Of a DNA stretch of 64,000 bases, positions 35,259-45,080 are shown in pieces (the stretch's first letter is position 1; each line of letters begins with the position of its first letter). The DNA is taken from NCBI GenBank assembly GCA_023212645.1, contig JALBYC010000003.1, forward strand, positions 248,001 through 312,000, read 5' to 3'. Origin of the DNA: Farysia itapuensis (taxonomy: Eukaryota; Basidiomycota; Ustilaginomycetes; Ustilaginales; Ustilaginaceae). Under the pieces are notes generated by a model. It searched no databases. It worked only from the letters and a program-made list of their open reading frames with translations, and had not been told where the DNA came from. The position numbers were made by a program, and so were the translations under genes.

Positions 35259-36488
35259 TCAGTTCTGCAAAGTCGAGAGGTAGTGGACGTTGTCACACTC
35301 CCTGATCTGGGATGCGGCCTGTTCGGCGGTCAAGTCTCTTTGCGGCTCGGCCATCATCTCGAATCCGACGAGGAACTTGCGAACGGAAGCAGAGCGGAGT
35401 AGAGGCGGGTAAAAGTGAATGTGGAACTGGGCAAATTCGTCCTCGGGCGCAGAGATGCTTTGGGTTGGTTGTTGGTGGATGCCCATCGAGTACGGGAAGG
35501 AGCACTTGAACACGTTGTCCAGCTTGCAGGTAACTTCGGCCATGATCCTGGCCAAAGAGACAACCTCCATCTCTCGCATTTGGAGGACATTGGCAATCTG
35601 TCTTTGCGCTGGAAGCACAAGTACCTCAAAAGGCCAGACTGCCCAGAAGGGAACGATGGCGACAAAGTGCTCGTTCGACGTAATGACGCGAGGCTGACCG
35701 GGAGACGATAATTCGAGCTTGGCTAGAGTCAAAAGCATTGAGGGCCTTCCACTTGCGTCGTGCATGCCCAAGTTAACTTTTAGGTCCTGATTTGTTGGGT
35801 CTTGCGACCATGCTCGGAGAGAGGCAAGTTCCTTTCCGGGTTCTTCTGGGATGTAGTCCAAGGACCATGCCTGGCCGTGAGGATGTGGGTTGGAGCAGCC
35901 CATGGCAGAACCCTTGTTTTCAAAGATCTGCACATATTTGACAAAGGGGTTCTCAGCAGGGATCTGCTTGTAGATTTGCTGCCAGCTCTGGATGATGGGG
36001 ACAATATGTTGATCGGGGGAATAGGGGGGAGTGCTGAGCTGGGCCAGCGTCAGGTTGTGGCAAGGGTGAAAGCAGATGACGTAGCAGCGACCTCGAGCAG
36101 GCTGTGACTGAAGCAAAGGGTGCTGGTCTTTGTCGCTTGAAACAGCTTCGGGCATGAGGGCAGCGTAATCGTTCTCGAAGAAGAAGGTTGACTCGTACTT
36201 GTCGTTCTGCGCGCCCGTAGCTCGCTTGTTACCGGGGCAGAGGTAGCAATTTTCGTCGTATGCCGGCAGCGATGTCCCTTGAGGCTGTTCCTTCTGACCT
36301 TGCCAGGGACGCTTTGTGCGATGAGGCGAGCAAAGGACCCAGCTACGCGTCAATGGGTTGAATCGTCGGTGCGGATGTTCTGTCGAGTCAAACTTGGCCA
36401 GGTCGCCGTTGGACGAGCTTGCAGATCCATTGACACCGTTGTGAGGTGCATCGGCCTTGTGGCCATTTGTGTGTGTATGGCCGTTCAT
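35259..36488 (-). CDS. GAL7: Galactose-1-phosphate uridylyltransferase
   Basis: A 409-residue enzyme of the Leloir pathway that exchanges UMP between UDP-glucose and galactose-1-phosphate. The uridylylated His is in NPHPHGQAW (His202-Pro-His204), preceded by GCS. The cysteine motif CYLCPGNKRA and the FENDYAALMPE block are intact. The first 40 residues are His/Asn/Gly-rich and probably disordered. The ATG at 36488 fits a TATA box at 36541-36550; the open frame runs further upstream but through the promoter. GAL1 and GAL10 are not adjacent, unlike the cluster in ascomycete yeasts. It converges on the CofD-like gene with 79 bp between stops. Confidence 0.95.
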   Translation of the reverse strand: MNGHTHTNGHKADAPHNGVNGSASSSNGDLAKFDSTEHPHRRFNPLTRSWVLCSPHRTKRPWQGQKEQPQGTSLPAYDENCYLCPGNKRATGAQNDKYESTFFFENDYAALMPEAVSSDKDQHPLLQSQPARGRCYVICFHPCHNLTLAQLSTPPYSPDQHIVPIIQSWQQIYKQIPAENPFVKYVQIFENKGSAMGCSNPHPHGQAWSLDYIPEEPGKELASLRAWSQDPTNQDLKVNLGMHDASGRPSMLLTLAKLELSSPGQPRVITSNEHFVAIVPFWAVWPFEVLVLPAQRQIANVLQMREMEVVSLARIMAEVTCKLDNVFKCSFPYSMGIHQQPTQSISAPEDEFAQFHIHFYPPLLRSASVRKFLVGFEMMAEPQRDLTAEQAASQIRECDNVHYLSTLQN

Positions 36489-36834
36489 GATGGTTTGCGC
36501 TGCTTCGAGATTGCGGGTTGGAGCGTGTGGTGGTAAGCAAAATATATAGTCTCGCAGGTTCGATAGTGCTCCCATCCTCCACTGCAGCCTGGTCCCCGGC
36601 GAGTTTTGGAGAATTCCGAATGTTGGCCGTACGGACTTCGACTCAAGCGAAATGCGAGATCCAGACTGCCGCGCTTTTTTTTTGGCATTGGAGGCGACAT
36701 TCTCCCGATGAACACCGAACACCGGCAAACCTCGATGATTTTCGCTATACATGACATGCCTCTAAACCGGTAATCCGGATTCACCCCACACCGATGATTG
36801 AAACCAACGTGTGCACCATTCTATAGCCGGGAAC
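36489..36834. promoter_or_regulatory. GAL7 promoter region
   Basis: No gene is seen in 346 bp. A TATA element lies near 36545 (minus strand) and a run of nine T occurs near 36677. No Gal4-type site with the right spacing was found. Confidence 0.45.
36541..36550 (-). promoter_or_regulatory. TATA box of GAL7
   Basis: Minus-strand reading actatatatt, 53 bp upstream of the ATG at 36488. Confidence 0.5.
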
Positions 36835-37603
36835 TTAGTCGCTTTTGTTGATGGAGGTGAAAGATACAATGGACGGATGCAACAAACGCATGATCCGACA
36901 TGTCATATCGACTGTCAACAACATGGGAATTGCACAGAACGGGACATAGTTCCTATACCCACCATTCCTCATGGTGTCAGCCATGCATCGGACGCTCTTG
37001 TTCTTTACCAAACTTACTGCAAAAGACCCTTGATCTGAGCAGAGTCAAGTCCTTGGCCATCATTGCCTAAAAGCAAGCTGCAGATGCACTGAAATGTTGA
37101 CGATGCAGCTAGTACCGTCAAGGCTGGTCAGTCTTGTTGGCCTGCCTAGCCGAGGTGAAGACTTACCCAGAGTACCATACGCAACCAACACAGGGTAGAC
37201 TCGTTTTTCATCTATTGTTACGCAACATCAGCTGCTGAAGCAAGGACAATCAACAGGCTCACTTACCGTTCCACAGGCCCCAGATTCCGACCAGAAAACA
37301 AGGAACTTGCAGGAATAATTCGCTCGTCAGCAGGGCTCTGAACCAGACATGTGCCGGCGATTTTGCCAGTGCTGCTAGCAGAAATGGGTCTTCGGACGTC
37401 ACGAGGTAGTCTTTCAGTACACTCTGCACTGGCTTTGGAAACAAACGCTGCGAGTAGGGAGGAAACGTCAGCTGAGCATCGATTGCCAACGACGCAAAGA
37501 GATGAATGACAAAGTAGATTAGGTACAGGATATCCAGCCGTCGAGTGAAAAGACTCTTGGCCTGGCCAACAGGGGTCCGAGTATCGACTCTTCTGGAAGC
37601 CAT
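36835..37603 (-). CDS. TMEM97 / sigma-2-receptor-like EXPERA-domain protein, four exons
   Basis: Exons 37267-37603, 37167-37211, 37018-37108 and 36835-36952 (minus strand) join to 196 residues with four membrane helices. Helix 1 is LDILYLIYFVIHLFASLAID, helix 2 starts at WFRALLTSELFLQVPCFL, helix 3 is VYPVLVAYGTLAASS, and helix 4 is QNYVPFCAIPMLLTVDM. These match the EXPERA family, with conserved acidic residues in helices 1 and 2. Members include the sigma-2 receptor TMEM97 and the sterol isomerase EBP and act in the ER in sterol handling. All three introns (55-65 nt) have GTAAGT donors. Without the last exon the reading would stop early and lose helix 4. Confidence 0.82.
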
Positions 37604-37863
37604 GCTGTTCAGAGGTCTCGGTCGGACCAGAATACGAGCGGTGCAAAGGTGGTCGAGAGTACGAGGATAGAGATGTCAAAAAAAATGAGTAACACTTGTT
37701 AGACTCCGAAAACAATCTTCCGGCGCAAAATTGAAGGTTCTGATGTTGTCCACATGCTAGGGTTGCAACCATCGCAGAACCACGCTAATCGCGTAGTGGT
37801 CGGTGCTGCAGAACAGCAAGTTATCAGCATTCACGTCAGCCTGCCTCGTTCTCCGTATTTGGG

Positions 37864-38181
37864 ATGACGCGTAAGTAATGACCGCCGCCGAAGAGCTTTA
37901 AACTTTGGCTGACGCCGTGTGTATCGATAGGCGGAAACCAGAGAGACCTGGCCCGGGCCAAGGCGCAGAAGAAGCAGCAGGAGTTGGCCAAAGGCAAGCG
38001 CTCCGAGTCTGGCGCGTCCATCGCCAAAAGAAAAGAGGCCGATGCTGAAGCCCTCCGCCTGAAGCAAGCTGTAAGTGTGTCTGACCCTTATGGGAGCGGC
38101 CAAAGTGCTAACGCTGACCTTGCTTCCACCTCTCAGGCAAAAGAAGCAGCGAAAGCAACACCAGGAGGCGGCACAAAATAG
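37864..38181 (+). CDS. SERF/4F5-family small basic protein, three exons
   Basis: Exons 37864-37870, 37931-38070 and 38137-38181 join to 63 residues. The first exon codes only MT plus one base; the join gives MTRGNQRDLARAKAQKKQQE, the hallmark start of SERF/4F5 proteins. The rest is a charged helix with KGKRSESGASIAKRKEADA. SERF proteins are small disordered factors that speed up amyloid formation and also bind RNA. The seven-base first coding exon makes the gene easy to miss. It is divergent from the TMEM97-like gene. Confidence 0.9.
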
Positions 38182-38341
38182 CGTTCATTGACGTCAAATC
38201 GGACAATACCGCGTTTGCATTAGAGGTAAAGGAGTCTCACACACATACACACAGATTTCCGCCATTGCAGATTTCTCCATTAGCAATTGGATCTACACCA
38301 TGCCTGCAACTAGCGTAGACCAGGATGAAGGTGGGAGGGAA

Positions 38342-39619
38342 TCAACGGACTTTTGTTGCTCCCTTCTTCATGGCACGCTTGCGTTCAAGCTCTTTGCGCT
38401 TGGCCTGCTCGGCAGGACTAAGCTTGTCAAACTTCTCCTTCTCGGCCTTGCGCTTAGCCTCTTCTCTAGCCTCTTGCTCGGCTTCTCGGTCCTCTTTGGT
38501 AGCTTCATCGTGGATCTCCTTGTCCACCTGAGCGCGCACTTTGCGCAGCTTGATCATCGTGTCGGAGCGCAGCCGGATGACCCCTTTGTCCAGCGCATCG
38601 ACAATGTTGGCACCGACCTGGACAAGTTCAGCGGCCTGTTGTGCTTCAGTCTTGTTTCGCGGTACTCGCAACGTCAGCACAAGCAAGCGCTGTCGCTTTT
38701 CAATCGGGATTGGCTTTTCCGGTCGCTGTGCTGACAGATCGGTGAGCACAAGGCTTTCGAGACACGAGTCACTTTGAGTGCGGAGAGCATCCACCAGTCC
38801 GACCTTTTCACGCTGAGCGGAACCTTTCTGGTCCGGCTCGCCCAGGAAGCCGTCTGTGAGGTCGGATGTTTCGCTCATAATAGCCCACTGGTTTGAGAGT
38901 CCTCGAGAAGTGACGGCCGTGTCCTGCTCATTCACTTTGGTGAAGGAGAGGTCGAAGCGGCCACTCCGTGTAACCTGAAGAGCATTCTTGTTGACAAGCG
39001 CAAATACCCCGTTGGTGTTGTCCGCAGTAGCAGGCAGGGTGAAAGTCAACGAGATCGTATCTCGCAGCGAAGACTTGGTTGCAGCCACAAGAGTGTCCTT
39101 GAGGAAGAGGTACAGTAGTTCCATTGGATCATGTCGCGGTTGAAAGTCAAAAGTAACATGAAGGCTGGTGCATCCGCGTCGGCCAGAGGCAAACATCATG
39201 GCAGAGTTGCCACCATTCCAAAATACGGCGCTCTTCTTGCTGACGTCGTCTTCAGCGACAACAGCAAACTCCTGGGCCAAGATGGGTGTAGCAGCATCCG
39301 CAAAGCGTTTGGCCATGCTTTGATTCTGCGTTTTGCCGGCCACGTGAACAAGCAAGAACACGATGCAAGCGGCGAGCACACATCCTTCCAGCTTAAACAA
39401 AGCTGGTCGGAAGACAAACTGACCTACCAGCGGAATCTCGAGTCCCTGGTACGGTGCATTAGCTTGGTGGGCAGTTGCTCCAACGGGCCGGTTCACGTGA
39501 GCTTGCGGGAGCAAGAACCGAGGCAGTTCAAACGCCGAGGCAGTAGAGGAGAGCAGCAACAGAGTGCAGAAGGCAAACACTGCCCCCACGGGCAATATTT
39601 GAGCTCTTTGAACGGCCAT
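38342..39619 (-). CDS. CCDC47-like ER membrane protein (DUF1682)
   Basis: A 425-residue protein with an N-terminal signal sequence (VGAVFAFCTLLLLSSTASA), a second membrane segment (LEGCVLAACIVFLLVHVAG, about residues 77-95), a mixed domain and a highly charged C-terminal helix (EAEQEAREEAKRKAEKEK) ending in a basic tail. The order and the charged coiled tail fit CCDC47, a component of the PAT complex that helps insert multi-span proteins at the ER and contacts ribosomes and Sec61. Family residues include KSAVFWNGGNS and GRRGCTSLHVTF. It is divergent from the inositol phosphatase gene, with 207 bp between the two ATGs. Confidence 0.88.
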   Translation of the reverse strand: MAVQRAQILPVGAVFAFCTLLLLSSTASAFELPRFLLPQAHVNRPVGATAHQANAPYQGLEIPLVGQFVFRPALFKLEGCVLAACIVFLLVHVAGKTQNQSMAKRFADAATPILAQEFAVVAEDDVSKKSAVFWNGGNSAMMFASGRRGCTSLHVTFDFQPRHDPMELLYLFLKDTLVAATKSSLRDTISLTFTLPATADNTNGVFALVNKNALQVTRSGRFDLSFTKVNEQDTAVTSRGLSNQWAIMSETSDLTDGFLGEPDQKGSAQREKVGLVDALRTQSDSCLESLVLTDLSAQRPEKPIPIEKRQRLLVLTLRVPRNKTEAQQAAELVQVGANIVDALDKGVIRLRSDTMIKLRKVRAQVDKEIHDEATKEDREAEQEAREEAKRKAEKEKFDKLSPAEQAKRKELERKRAMKKGATKVR

Positions 39620-39826
39620 GGTGAAGAGCTGTGAGAATGAAGCAGGGCTTTCGCTTTGGACGTGTCGTCGGCAGTCTTCTTCTACGATTCATCAAAAGCG
39701 GAAATCGGGATTGATACGCGTCCGGACCGTGCGCGCCAAACGGCTTCCCCGCACAGCGACGATCATTCCGAGTCCTGCACCGGTATCCATCAGCATTTCT
39801 TCGACCAGCTTCCAGTACCTCAAAAT

Positions 39827-41470
39827 ATGAGCGGCACGCCCACGGGTCTGCGAGTCCAGATCGCTTCCTACAATGCCAACCTTCAAGGGGCGGAAACTTC
39901 TCGGCACGATCTTACGCCTTGGCTGATCCCAGTCACCGAACAGACACCTCGCAATCCTGTTTCTTCAGCACCCATCAGCAACGAAAAGACGCTCAAAGCC
40001 GATGCATACAAGTCCAAGAATGCCAAAACGCTGTCGACTCACCCCTCTCTCCCGCGCGAGGCCCCTGACTTCTTTGCTGTGGGGTTTCAAGAGCTGATAC
40101 CTTTGCACACGGGTCTCTCATCAGCCGGAGGCGCATCGCTTTACAATACGGACCTTGACATTCGAAAAACGATCCGACCCATGCAGGCTGTAGTGTCCGG
40201 CAATGGAATGTATGCAAGTCTGGACGAGGGTGGAGGGCCTGAAGGCTTTCCATTGCTTTGCAGTGTGGATATTGGCGGGATTGCCTTATTCGTTTACGCC
40301 AGGGAGCGAGCCGTCTTTTCGATCAACAAGTCGGGCAAGACATTCAAAGGCGCCGCGCATCGTGTCAAGGAAGTGCGCACGGCCAAAGTTGGCGCTGGTG
40401 TTGGTGGTATCATGAGTAACAAGGGTGCTGTTGGTGCCCGAGTCGTAGTTGGAGCGGCGGACGGCAAAGGTCCCGACGAAATCCTGACATTTGTGAGTGC
40501 GCATCTTGCTGCACACGACCATAATGTCCAACGACGAAATCAAGACTGGCAGCAAATTGTCCAGAGAATGGTGTTTGAGCCTTCTTCGATCAAAAAGCTT
40601 CCGATTCTGCAAGATTCGGCAATGTCTGTAAATCCGAACAACCTGGACGCATTGCAAGAGCAACACAAACAGGCGACGCAAGGCAAAGAAGCAAAGAAGA
40701 CAACGCCACTTGATGACAAGAGCTATACCATATACGATACCACCCATCTCTTTGTCTTTGGCGATCTTAATTATCGCATTGCTCTCGGAGAAAGCGAACT
40801 CACGAAGGCAAAGGAGCAGTCTGCGCTCACCAAAGACGGTCTGTACACAGCGCTCGAAAGCGGTGACTGGGCTAAGCTAGCCGCATTCGACCAACTCAGC
40901 CATCAGAGATTGGCAAGCCCACCAAAGGCATTCCATGGCCTCACAGAGCTGCCCATTGTCGACGCAGCTATACCGCCGACGTATAAATACACAGTGAACC
41001 GAGAAGGGAAGAAGTCTAAAGCCAAGAAGGGTATCACCACGTCAGAAGCGCTAGAAGGCCAGTCATTGACCAAAAAGCGAATACCTGGCTGGACCGACCG
41101 AATCTTGTGGGCATCAGCACCAGGTCAGGACCATGGCAAGCAGCAAGGCGTGGAAGTCGAGTTCTATCGCAGTATCATGCATTACACGCATTCAGACCAC
41201 AAGCCGATCACAACTCTCCTACGTCTTCCTCCTGTCACTGGATCAAGCGAAGCGCCTTTGCTATCTTCAAGTAATCCATTCGAAGCTCTGTCGACGTGGA
41301 ACAGACATGCTCTGGCGACTGGCGGCGTCCTTGCAGACAGACTTGTCGGCTATACGTGGACTCTACTACTTCTTGCAGGTGGTGGCAGTCTTGCCGGTGG
41401 CTTGATTGAAGTGTTTGTTATCGGTATTATCACAGCTTGGTGGTTCTCCTCCTCCTCGTCCTCTACCTAG
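39827..41470 (+). CDS. Tail-anchored inositol polyphosphate 5-phosphatase (INP54-like)
   Basis: A 547-residue enzyme from the ATG at 39827 (MSGTPTGLRVQIASYN); the longer open frame upstream starts without an ATG. The IPPc domain shows the exonuclease/endonuclease/phosphatase motifs: AVGFQEL, SNKGAVGARV, SAHLAAHDHNVQRRNQDW, VFGDLNYRI, PGWTDRILW and HSDHKPI. It removes the 5-phosphate of PI(4,5)P2. The last 40 residues form one membrane helix (ending FVIGIITAWWF) and a short Ser tail, as in yeast Inp54, which is tail-anchored in the ER. A PI-PLC acting on the same lipid is encoded at 14.2-16 kb. Confidence 0.92.
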   Translation: MSGTPTGLRVQIASYNANLQGAETSRHDLTPWLIPVTEQTPRNPVSSAPISNEKTLKADAYKSKNAKTLSTHPSLPREAPDFFAVGFQELIPLHTGLSSAGGASLYNTDLDIRKTIRPMQAVVSGNGMYASLDEGGGPEGFPLLCSVDIGGIALFVYARERAVFSINKSGKTFKGAAHRVKEVRTAKVGAGVGGIMSNKGAVGARVVVGAADGKGPDEILTFVSAHLAAHDHNVQRRNQDWQQIVQRMVFEPSSIKKLPILQDSAMSVNPNNLDALQEQHKQATQGKEAKKTTPLDDKSYTIYDTTHLFVFGDLNYRIALGESELTKAKEQSALTKDGLYTALESGDWAKLAAFDQLSHQRLASPPKAFHGLTELPIVDAAIPPTYKYTVNREGKKSKAKKGITTSEALEGQSLTKKRIPGWTDRILWASAPGQDHGKQQGVEVEFYRSIMHYTHSDHKPITTLLRLPPVTGSSEAPLLSSSNPFEALSTWNRHALATGGVLADRLVGYTWTLLLLAGGGSLAGGLIEVFVIGIITAWWFSSSSSST

Positions 41471-41501
41471 TTTGCACATTCGTGCTATTTCAAGTTGGCT
41501 G

Positions 41502-42590
41502 TTACAATTTACTACTTCTGCTATCGCCTTCGAATTCTTCTGCTCCTTCGATGACCTGACAAAGCTGTTTTGTCCCGGCAGTGCTGTCAGCTTCTATCAC
41601 GTCTTTTGAACCACATCCATTGAGTTGACTTACGCTGTCTACAGTTCGAACGACCCACTCTGCACCTTCTTCGGTGGTAAGCCATTCGAGACCCTGCTTG
41701 TGGACGTCTTCCGACTTAATCGAGTCTTTGGCTTTGAGGAGGCCCCAAACGTGACTAGTCACTTGAGGTCCAACGCCGCCCTGAGCCCGAAGTGCCGAGA
41801 TGGCTACAAGCGATGTACGGAGCCGATTGACATCCCAGCTAGGCTCGACTTTGTGTGCGTCTGGGTCAGAGGGCAGCGAAAATGTTGCAGGAGAGGAGAA
41901 AAGCGGACCATATTCGGACTCGACGATAAAGACGGGCAGATCTGGGTGGGAAGTACCCAAAATTTTGAGTAGCTTGTCCGAGTGAGGAGTGTAAATGTCG
42001 TCCCACAATGCGTATGCAGCCTTGTGCACAGGCTCTAGGCGATCGCCTTTGATCTGTCTAAAGCAGCCAAAAGGGGAAATTCAGTCATGGACAGCGTCGT
42101 CAAGCAACATCGGGTGAGCTCACCTTCTAGGCTGTGTGGGAAGCGCCTTGACGAGCTCTTGGTCTTCTTCGACTGCTTTTCGAAGAGCAGCCAGATTGTT
42201 GATGACTTTGGGAATCCCGATGAATCCGATACACTTGAGACCGGTCTCACGCATGAGGAGAGCCATCTCTGTCCTCTGCATCATGTCGCTACGACCGCTG
42301 CCGGTGGCATAGCGGTGAAGTGCTTGCAAGCTTCCAGGATTATTCAATGTGAACAGAGTGGCGGTGGCAATCGACAGCCACTCGCCCCAGCCAATGCCTC
42401 TCTTTGTCGCATCTGCCTCAAGCCCCTGAAAGTGGTGTGTCACCGTGGTCAGCTTGGGGGTGGGTGAAGGGTTAGCAGACCGACCAGCGGGCAGCTGCAC
42501 AGACGCCGAGGCTCGGGATGCACGTGCAGGGAAGGTAGGCTGCTGAAGCATGTGCTTCAGCGCCGAGGGAAGCGATCTACCTTTCGACAT
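41502..42590 (-). CDS. AhpD-like / carboxymuconolactone-decarboxylase-fold protein, two or three exons
   Basis: Exons 42124-42590 and 41502-42057 (minus strand) give 340 residues. The helical signature TEMALLMRETGLKCIGFIGI with PKVINNLAALR resembles the AhpD-like fold of fungal proteins, but the redox CxxC of true AhpD is not seen. The first 60 residues are basic and Ser/Pro-rich and may be a mitochondrial presequence. Near the end, a GTAAGT inside TVDSVSQ could start another short intron, which would change the last 30 residues; the unspliced frame is kept here. The function is not known. It converges on the phosphatase gene with 31 bp between stops. Confidence 0.65.
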
Positions 42591-42680
42591 AGTCCGGTCT
42601 GATGATGAGGCTTGGTAGAAGTGAATTCGTAGCAAAGAATGCCGGTTATGCGGAACAATGATGACCGCTAGTCCGAATTT

Positions 42681-42712
42681 CGTTTGCACGTTTGTACGTT
42701 TGCACGTTTGTA
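42681..42712. repeat. 8-bp tandem repeat, four units
   Basis: Four contiguous units of cgtttgYa alternating C and T at position 7, so that cgtttgcacgtttgta occurs twice. It lies 90-120 bp upstream of the AhpD-like start. Confidence 0.8.
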
Positions 42713-42746
42713 AGTGTGGAGTAGCTGCTCTAACAGAGCGCGTATC

Positions 42747-42767
42747 GCGCTCCGCGCTCCGCGCTCC
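42747..42767. repeat. 7-bp tandem repeat, three units
   Basis: Three contiguous exact copies of gcgctcc, 35 bp to the right of the 8-bp repeat in the same divergent promoter. Confidence 0.75.
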
Positions 42768-42959
42768 TCTTCAGCTCTTCAAACCGGGCAACGTGGTCTC
42801 CGCCGGCCCTGTCAACGCCCACCACTGTCCCCTGCGTCTGCATCAGCCAAACACTGCCACGCGGACGCCTCTTTGATATAAGGCGCCGGCCCAGAGTCAA
42901 ATTATGAAGTCACTCTCGCACTGAACCTAGCTGATCAACCTGGAAAAACGCTGCTCAGC

Positions 42960-45080
42960 ATGGGGAAAAGAGGCTCTCCTCGCGCATCCTGCGATCCTTG
43001 CAGACTCAAAAAGGTGAAGTGCGACAAGGACCAGCGCCTGGCTGAGGGGCTTAGCCTCTGCTCCTTCTGCTGTGCGAGAGGGTATGAGTGCGTGATAACC
43101 GAGGAACCAGCAGCAGAGAGTCTGGAACTCAAGCGTAGAGTGTCAGACAAAGCAGACTCATCATCGCCATCTCACAAGAAACGTATGAATCGCATCCAGA
43201 CATCCGAGACACCTAGCCGGCAGCCACCGGCAAAAAGTCACGAACCAAATCGATCCGATGCTGTTCCACATTTCGTCAATGCAAGCAGCATAGCGCCGAC
43301 TCCTGCAAACATCGAAGAGGTAGTGGAGACCACGCTCCTCGGAGTACAGGGTTTGACACGAGCGGTTCTGGACGATTCTGTTATGGTTCACTTTCGTACG
43401 ACGCATTTCTGCAATCCATGCGTGCTTCCTCGACACTTTTTCCCCAGATATAGGGCTTACTTGCGGCACTTGGACGGTGACATGTCGTCTTCCAGCGACA
43501 CGCAGCACTTTCCATCTCCGGAAATTCTCATTCTAGCCGTCGCCTGCCTTGGCATAGCGCAACTTCGGTATCAGCCACAGCGTTTTGACCTGCAAAAGCG
43601 CATCTACCACAGACTCAAGCATCTGATTGAACGGGCAGACCAGAGTGATCCGACCGTGGCCCTTGACGTAATCGAGGCGATCCTCATCACCCTCGATGTG
43701 CCTCCCCGTCACATATTCGAATTACAACGCGGCAAGAAGGATCCGAGTTACATCTATCCTCTCGGCTTGGAGATGATGGCTCGGCTGATTGTCCAGCATG
43801 GGTTCAATCGCTCCTCGTCTGACCCCATCATCAAAGCCCAGCGAGCTGATTTGCGCACCTCAGATCAGAAGCATGTCTGGGAAGTCAACGACGTGCGTAC
43901 ACCGCTTGTCATCTCCATTGCAGCAACAAACGACATTATCCGATGCTTCAACATGTTCCAGCGGCAGTACTTGCTCGAGGAGGATCTCGACACAGACGTT
44001 ATGAAGACTGATCTTGGAGGCACGACGGCCAATGCGTGGGCACATCAAGTCTTTCTGCTGGCCACTGTGTTGCGCGCGTGGAATATAAAAATCTGCTGCG
44101 CGAAATCCCGACGTCTTGGTCTGCCACCTTCCGCGATTCTTGGGCTACTCGAGCAGTTGCGCAACTTCGAGCGGCAAATCCCAGATGCATTGCGCTGGCG
44201 GAGTGGTCCTGAATCTGCCAGTGGAATGCAGCTGATCGAGCAAGAAGCAACGCTGGAAGATGCGCTCGCTATCTTGGTGCGCAAAGCGTTCTTGCACATT
44301 CTCTACTGGGGTGTCATCATGTGTGTCCACACTCTTGTGCTGGCGCATGGCATTCAGAAGCCAGAAACCCCTCATGGCGACTGGACGATGTACTTGCGGG
44401 CGCGAGAGAAGGTCGACAGCTGCCTGCTGGCGGCTGTACATCAAGTCGTGGAAACTGCTTCCCACCTCGCTTCCATCGACCTGATGCAGTGTAGCTCCAT
44501 TGCCTTTCGAAGCTTTCCTCGAGGATGCGCGCAGTACTTGCTCGAGATTGCTCAGCTCACCTACAAGGCTGGACTGCACGAATTAACGGCAGATCTGCTG
44601 ATGAAAGCGGGTCGCAATATTTACGCATGCAGCATGTTTTCCGCCCACCCCGAGAGCGGGCAAGAAGCTTCCGACATGCGTCGGGCTCTGTCCAGTCTAT
44701 ATACCAAGTTTGAAATGATTCCCGGTCTTGGCCCGATGGACGATGCCAAGCTGGCCAGGGAGCGCAATCTCTTCTCCCTTGCCGTCGAGCCAGACAAGTC
44801 TCTCCACCCTCTGCTCACCGCATCGCTGCCGTTTGTTGGCAGTAACGATTCACTTTATACCCCTTTTGGTGGTGTTGCCAACTGGAACACGCCTGGCTCA
44901 ACCGACTTCGATCAGCTGAACGGTTCAGTTTCAGAGCTCATGGCCACCTTTCCCTTTATCGACCAGATGTCGCCCGGTACGCTTCCAACTAGCGCTTCTC
45001 AAAAGACGCCCGCTTCGCAAGCTAGTCCTTTTGATCTCAATGCGTTCTTGGACGCTCACATCCCCCCTGGCTCTGTATAA
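42960..45080 (+). CDS. Zn2Cys6 fungal transcription factor
   Basis: A 706-residue regulator. The binuclear zinc cluster is at the N-terminus: Cys11, 14, 21, 34, 37 and 44, with a basic RLKKVK stretch between the second and third Cys. The loop of 12 residues between Cys21 and Cys34 is at the long end of the family range. A basic linker (SPSHKKRMNR) is followed by the middle homology region typical of these factors (about residues 190-560). The C-terminus is acidic and Ser/Pro-rich, a likely activation region. Targets cannot be predicted; the promoter repeats upstream are possible self-control sites, by inference only. Confidence 0.9.
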   Translation: MGKRGSPRASCDPCRLKKVKCDKDQRLAEGLSLCSFCCARGYECVITEEPAAESLELKRRVSDKADSSSPSHKKRMNRIQTSETPSRQPPAKSHEPNRSDAVPHFVNASSIAPTPANIEEVVETTLLGVQGLTRAVLDDSVMVHFRTTHFCNPCVLPRHFFPRYRAYLRHLDGDMSSSSDTQHFPSPEILILAVACLGIAQLRYQPQRFDLQKRIYHRLKHLIERADQSDPTVALDVIEAILITLDVPPRHIFELQRGKKDPSYIYPLGLEMMARLIVQHGFNRSSSDPIIKAQRADLRTSDQKHVWEVNDVRTPLVISIAATNDIIRCFNMFQRQYLLEEDLDTDVMKTDLGGTTANAWAHQVFLLATVLRAWNIKICCAKSRRLGLPPSAILGLLEQLRNFERQIPDALRWRSGPESASGMQLIEQEATLEDALAILVRKAFLHILYWGVIMCVHTLVLAHGIQKPETPHGDWTMYLRAREKVDSCLLAAVHQVVETASHLASIDLMQCSSIAFRSFPRGCAQYLLEIAQLTYKAGLHELTADLLMKAGRNIYACSMFSAHPESGQEASDMRRALSSLYTKFEMIPGLGPMDDAKLARERNLFSLAVEPDKSLHPLLTASLPFVGSNDSLYTPFGGVANWNTPGSTDFDQLNGSVSELMATFPFIDQMSPGTLPTSASQKTPASQASPFDLNAFLDAHIPPGSV

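Larger units (their letters stand above)
42591..42959. promoter_or_regulatory. Divergent promoter between AhpD-like gene and Zn2Cys6 factor
   Basis: No gene is seen in 369 bp. It contains two short tandem repeats (42681-42712 and 42747-42767) and a TATA element (TATAA at 42877-42881) serving the regulator gene. Confidence 0.55.

Noticed and set aside
36597..36618. A CGG...CCG pair in the GAL7 promoter, considered as a Gal4-type site
   Set aside because: The spacing is 16 bases rather than 11, and smut-type fungi are not known to control GAL genes by Gal4.
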